Origin: Ruminococcaceae bacterium UBA1865
Lineage (GTDB): Bacteria > Bacillota > Clostridia > Oscillospirales > Acutalibacteraceae
Direction of reading: 5' to 3'
Assembly (NCBI GenBank): GCA_002338255.1
Contig: DDHX01000032.1
Location: 59,252-67,875, forward strand
DNA: 8,624 bases
Shown here: positions 5,340 through 8,624 of the stretch, in pieces
Layout of the letters: every line of letters begins with the position of its first letter
How positions within the stretch are numbered: position 1 is the stretch's first letter
The notes under the pieces: generated by a model
Databases searched by the model: none
What the model saw: only the letters and a program-made list of their open reading frames with translations
What the model was told of the DNA's origin: nothing
Position numbers and translations under genes: made by a program

Positions 5340-6593
5340 ATGAAGATTTTGGTTATAAACGCGGGCAGCTCTTCGCTGAAATATCAATTGATTGATATGG
5401 ACACGGAAGCAATGCTTGCAAAGGGCAACTGCGAGCGAATTGGGATTGAAGGAGGCACCTTTACTCACAAAACCGCAGATGGCCGTAAGAAAGATATTAC
5501 AGTTGAAATGGCCAGCCATACGGAAGCTTTCAAGTTGGTCACAGCAGCTTTGATTGATAAGCAGGTCGGTGTTATTAAGAGTTTGTCCGAAGTTACTGCA
5601 ATTGGTCACCGCGTCGCTCAAGGCGGCGCTATTTTCAGCAAGTCACTCTACATCAATGAAGACGTAATTGATGGAATCAGAAGCCTGATTCCATTGGCAC
5701 CTCTGCACAATGGCCCTGAACTTCAAGGTATTTTAGCCTGCCGCGAGGTCTTCGGAACATCAATTCCGGAGTGTGTCGTTTTTGATACATCTTTCCATTC
5801 TACGATGCCGGCAAAAGCGTATATGTTTGCAATTCCGTATGAATATTATGAAAAATATAAGATTCGCCGCTATGGCTTCCATGGTACATCCCATCGTTAT
5901 GTCAGCAGTCACTGTGCACACTTAATGCATCAGCCTCTTGAAGATATTAATATGATCACCTGCCATATTGGCAATGGTTCGTCTATTGCGGCCATTAAGG
6001 GCGGCCAGGTTATTGATACCAGTATGGGTCTTACCCCGCTCGACGGCTTTATGATGGGAACTCGCTCCGGCTCGCTTGATCCGTCTGTCGTAACCTTTAT
6101 TATGCAGCAGGAAAATTTAACTCCTCAGCAAATGGATGATATTTTAAATAAGAAGTCCGGCCTGCTCGGTATTTCCGGTTACAGTGATGACCGTGATGTT
6201 ACGAAAGCGGAAATTGAGGGTGACCCCAAAGCAATCCTTGCTCATGAGATGCTGACTTATCAAATTACGAAGTATATCGGTTCCTACGCTGCTGCAATGA
6301 ACGGTCTTGACTGCATTGTGTTTACTGCAGGTCTTGGCGAGAATCAGGCCCATTTGCGTTACTCCATCTGCCGCGGCCTGAAGTTTTTCGGCGTGAAGAT
6401 TGATCCGGAACTGAATGATAAAATGATCGGCGGCCGCGAGGGCAAAATTTCTTCCTTCGATTCACGAGTTTCCGTATATGTTATTCCTACGAATGAAGAG
6501 CTTGTCATCGCCCGTGATACTAAGGAAATTGTAGATAAGCTAAAGTATGCGTCCACTGAAGACAAGACGGTCGTTGACCCGGAAGATATCTAA
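5340..6593 (+). CDS. ackA: Acetate kinase
   Basis: This cytoplasmic enzyme interconverts acetyl phosphate plus ADP with acetate plus ATP, the last energy-yielding step of acetate fermentation. Family motifs are LVINAGSSSLKYQL (4-17), FDTSFHSTMP (148-157), RRYGFHGTSHRYVS (176-189), HIGNGSSIAAI (209-219), DGFMMGTRSGSLDP (235-248) and FTAGLGEN (328-335). Catalytic and binding residues N7, R91, D149, H181, R242 and E386/E387 are present. Two deviations stand out. The usual HRVVHGG is HRVAQGG (90-96), and the segment after APLHN reads GPEL rather than the usual PANL-like sequence. At 417 residues it exceeds the usual 398-400, mostly through an acidic tail (KYASTEDKTVVDPEDI). AGGAGG (5323-5328) lies 11 nt before the ATG. 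No pta gene is adjacent in this window. Confidence 0.97.
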   Translation: MKILVINAGSSSLKYQLIDMDTEAMLAKGNCERIGIEGGTFTHKTADGRKKDITVEMASHTEAFKLVTAALIDKQVGVIKSLSEVTAIGHRVAQGGAIFSKSLYINEDVIDGIRSLIPLAPLHNGPELQGILACREVFGTSIPECVVFDTSFHSTMPAKAYMFAIPYEYYEKYKIRRYGFHGTSHRYVSSHCAHLMHQPLEDINMITCHIGNGSSIAAIKGGQVIDTSMGLTPLDGFMMGTRSGSLDPSVVTFIMQQENLTPQQMDDILNKKSGLLGISGYSDDRDVTKAEIEGDPKAILAHEMLTYQITKYIGSYAAAMNGLDCIVFTAGLGENQAHLRYSICRGLKFFGVKIDPELNDKMIGGREGKISSFDSRVSVYVIPTNEELVIARDTKEIVDKLKYASTEDKTVVDPEDI

Positions 6594-6609
6594 TTTATTT
6601 TATCAAATG

Positions 6610-6643
6610 AAAAGGATGCATCCACTTGTGGATGCATCCTTTT
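6610..6643. terminator. Two-way terminator between ackA and V-ATPase operon
   Basis: A perfect stem of about 15 bp pairs 6610-6624 with 6629-6643 around a CTTG loop, bounded by A4 and T4. Each arm contains the 10-base palindrome GGATGCATCC, so the arms are also direct repeats of each other. The stop codon of the subunit D gene (6642-6644) overlaps its edge. Confidence 0.88.
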
Positions 6644-7256
6644 ATTGAGCATTCTTTTGCTTTTTAATAATTTTTAAACGAGAAAATTCTTCTCTGTCTT
6701 TTTCTTCAAGTGCATCCGAAATGAATTTTACTGTTGCCTCAAAGCGGGGAATCATAATGTTCTTTAATGCATTTGCTCGCTTTTGTGTCTTTTTAATCGC
6801 ATCGGCAAGCCTATAAACACTATTTTCAACCTCAGCCAGTTCGGCGGTCAGACGTTTTACATCTGAGAATTTATTATAAGCGTCATCCAGCATACTGTTG
6901 GTGGAGTTCAAACCAAACGGAATCGGTATGCTTACCGGCTCAAGTGACACCATTGGAATTTCTACTCCCATTACACTTCTGTAGGCCACATTTAAGCTTT
7001 TGTCAATCGGTACGGTTAGGGAAAGCTCAGCGCATATGCCAAGGGTAATATTCGCCTTTTGCAATGCCTTGTAAGCCTCATCGTACGTATTATCAATCTT
7101 ATCCTGAATACTTGCGGCTCTCTCAATCAGAGCCATCATTTCGCGTATTAAAATATTGCGTTTACGGTCAAGCAATTCAAAACCGGTTCGCGAAAGCGCA
7201 AGTGACTTTTTTGTAGCAAGCAAGTTTCCTTTTGTTGGCACGATTTGATTACCCAA
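6642..7256 (-). CDS. ntpD: V/A-type ATP synthase subunit D
   Basis: Subunit D is the central rotor shaft of the V/A-type ATPase. It couples ATP turnover in the A3B3 head to the membrane ring that moves protons or sodium ions. The 204 residues match the family. They include the N-terminal PTKGNLLATKKSLALSRTGFELLDRKR segment (7-33), a long N-terminal helix, a middle segment with IPMVSLEP, and a C-terminal helix around YRLADAIKKTQKRANALKNIMIPRF that forms the coiled coil with the first. The start is TTG at 7254-7256: AAGGAGGTG lies 7 nt upstream, and no in-frame ATG occurs before residue 40. It is the last gene of the operon in the usual A-B-D order, but is separated from subunit B by 155 bases. 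Confidence 0.95.
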   Translation of the reverse strand: MGNQIVPTKGNLLATKKSLALSRTGFELLDRKRNILIREMMALIERAASIQDKIDNTYDEAYKALQKANITLGICAELSLTVPIDKSLNVAYRSVMGVEIPMVSLEPVSIPIPFGLNSTNSMLDDAYNKFSDVKRLTAELAEVENSVYRLADAIKKTQKRANALKNIMIPRFEATVKFISDALEEKDREEFSRLKIIKKQKNAQ

Positions 7257-7263
7257 TGTGGCT

Positions 7264-7272
7264 CACCTCCTT
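7264..7272 (-). promoter_or_regulatory. Strong ribosome binding site deciding TTG start of subunit D
   Basis: The minus strand reads AAGGAGGTG, almost full complementarity to the 16S 3' end, 7 nt before TTG. This fixes the start and may offset the weaker TTG codon. Confidence 0.85.
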
Positions 7273-7371
7273 CTGATTGGCTAAATAATGCAATATTGTG
7301 CGTGTTGCACTGAAAAAGCTGTACTTTGATATAAACGAATGAACTGCCTTTCAGTTGCCGGCTATTTCATG

Positions 7372-7391
7372 CAATTTTTAACTAAAAATTG
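7372..7391. repeat. A+T-rich inverted repeat in V-ATPase B-D gap
   Basis: CAATTTTTA (7372-7380) and TAAAAATTG (7383-7391) are perfect inverted repeats separated by AC. They lie 20 bases past the stop of subunit B. The stem is too A+T-rich for a typical terminator; an operator or mRNA-processing hairpin is possible. The rest of the gap 7257-7411 holds a small AACTG/CAGTT hairpin (7341-7355 region), the ribosome site and no gene. No convincing promoter was seen. Confidence 0.5.
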
Positions 7392-7411
7392 GTATCGCTG
7401 AAAATGAAAGG

Positions 7412-8624
7412 TCAAGCAGTTGCCGTACTGTCCACTTCTTTGTTTTCCTTATCGGTCTTTTCCTGAGCTTTTATATTGTCATAATACTTAGTGAGGATTG
7501 CATCATCCACACGCTCCAATTCTTCACGCGGAAGGGTACAGAGAAGCTTCCATCCTAAGTCAAGACTCTGATCAATCGTACGGTTTTCATGGGACCCTTG
7601 GTTAACAAACTGAGCTTCAAACAGCTTGCCAAATTCAATATATTTTTTATCGGTGGGGGAGAGCTCTTCTTCACCGATAACCGAAGCCAGCGAACGCGCG
7701 TCCATTACTTTTGCATAGGATGCGAAAAGCTGATTGGAAAGCGCTGAATGGTCTTCGCGTGTGTAACCTTCACCAATACCGTCTTTCATTAAACGGGAAA
7801 GTGACGGCAGAACAGCAACCGGCGGGTAAGTACCGGAGCTGTCGAGTGTGCGGTCAAGCACAATCTGACCTTCCGTAATGTAGCCGGTAAGGTCTGGAAC
7901 AGGGTGAGTAACATCGTCATTCGGCATGGTAAGAATCGGGATTTGTGTAACCGAGCCTGTTTTACCGCGCACCATTCCGGCACGTTCATAAAGCGAGGCG
8001 AGATCGGAATACAAATAGCCCGGGAACCCTTTTCTGCCCGGAATTTCACCCTTTGAGGAACTAAATTCGCGGAGCGCTTCAGCATAGGATGTCATATCTG
8101 TCATGATGACAAGGATATGCATACCCAATTCAAAAGCAAGGTATTCCGCGACAGTTAATGCGCAGCGTGGCGTCAGAATTCTTTCAATAATCGGGTCGTT
8201 CGCAAGGTTTAAGAACATAACAACCTTTTGAAGGACACCTGATTCATCAAAGGAACGGCGAAAATACTCGGCCACATCATTTTTAACACCCATAGCAGCA
8301 AAAACAATTGCAAAGTTATCACCGTTGTCGTCACTGATTTTGGATTGTCTTGCAATCTGAACAGCAAGTTCATTGTGTTTCATACCGGAGCCGGAAAAGA
8401 TGGGGAGTTTCTGACCGCGGATTAGCGTCATCAGCGTGTCAATTGTTGAAATACCGGTATTAATATAGTTTTTAGGATATATTCTCGATACCGGATTAAT
8501 CGGCGTGCCATTGATGTCGGCTCTTTTCACGGGGAAAACATTGCCCAAACCGTCAATCGGGTGGCCTGAACCGTCAAATACACGGCCGAGAATTCCCGGC
8601 GAGAGCGGCATCTCCATCGGATGC
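7412..8624 (-). CDS. ntpB: V/A-type ATP synthase subunit B, 5' end outside window
   Basis: Subunit B is the non-catalytic nucleotide-binding subunit of the A3B3 head. The frame stays open to the window edge, so the first in-window ATG (8617) is internal; about 403 residues are visible of a usual 455-460. Seen motifs include [34 protein letters not shown] (the degenerate P-loop region typical of B rather than A), [87 protein letters not shown] and [14 protein letters not shown]. The C-terminal tail is charged ([17 protein letters not shown]) and looks longer than usual. Whether the complex makes ATP or pumps ions cannot be told from here. The gene for subunit A is expected just beyond the right edge. 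Confidence 0.97.
   Translation of the reverse strand, partial: HPMEMPLSPGILGRVFDGSGHPIDGLGNVFPVKRADINGTPINPVSRIYPKNYINTGISTIDTLMTLIRGQKLPIFSGSGMKHNELAVQIARQSKISDDNGDNFAIVFAAMGVKNDVAEYFRRSFDESGVLQKVVMFLNLANDPIIERILTPRCALTVAEYLAFELGMHILVIMTDMTSYAEALREFSSSKGEIPGRKGFPGYLYSDLASLYERAGMVRGKTGSVTQIPILTMPNDDVTHPVPDLTGYITEGQIVLDRTLDSSGTYPPVAVLPSLSRLMKDGIGEGYTREDHSALSNQLFASYAKVMDARSLASVIGEEELSPTDKKYIEFGKLFEAQFVNQGSHENRTIDQSLDLGWKLLCTLPREELERVDDAILTKYYDNIKAQEKTDKENKEVDSTATA

Noticed and set aside
7789..8085. Second minus-strand frame inside subunit B
   Set aside because: It lies wholly within a highly conserved gene in another frame and shows no family features.

Overview
The window reads as a chromosomal piece of an anaerobic, fermentative member of the Clostridia. 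Ruminococcaceae/Oscillospiraceae-like is my best guess, from overall protein resemblance only. The evidence is acetate kinase, a V/A-type ATPase operon, TmcAL, strong AGGAGG ribosome sites and moderate A+T content. No rRNA, tRNA, CRISPR array, insertion sequence or phage gene was seen.

Left part (1-2560, plus strand): the 3' end of upp (uracil salvage) ends in a strong hairpin. Three accessory genes follow: an ASCH-domain protein with a TTG start, a GNAT acetyltransferase fused to a YoaP domain with a thioredoxin-like cysteine motif, and yjdF. The yjdF gene has its own sigma-A-type promoter and a long structured leader. I identify that leader as a yjdF-type (azaaromatic-sensing) riboswitch that can mask the ribosome binding site. 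A perfect two-way terminator closes this part.

Middle part (2576-5222, minus strand): tmcAL, which makes N4-acetylcytidine in elongator tRNA-Met from acetate and ATP, is followed at close spacing by a protein with a probable mutarotase-like fold and by a small two-helix membrane protein with a C-terminal zinc ribbon. The three probably form one operon. The tmcAL and ackA promoters lie back to back in 117 bases, so an acetate-using enzyme and an acetate-producing enzyme share one control region.

Right part (5340-8624): ackA on the plus strand meets the end of a V-type ATPase operon on the minus strand at a shared two-way terminator. Subunit B (5' end outside the window) precedes subunit D, with an unusually long gap of 155 bases between them that holds an A+T-rich inverted repeat.

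The most interesting items are the yjdF leader and its promoter-proximal repeats, the tmcAL/ackA promoter overlap, the cysteine-rich GNAT-YoaP protein, and the altered motifs in acetate kinase. I saw no wholly new multi-gene system that I could defend.
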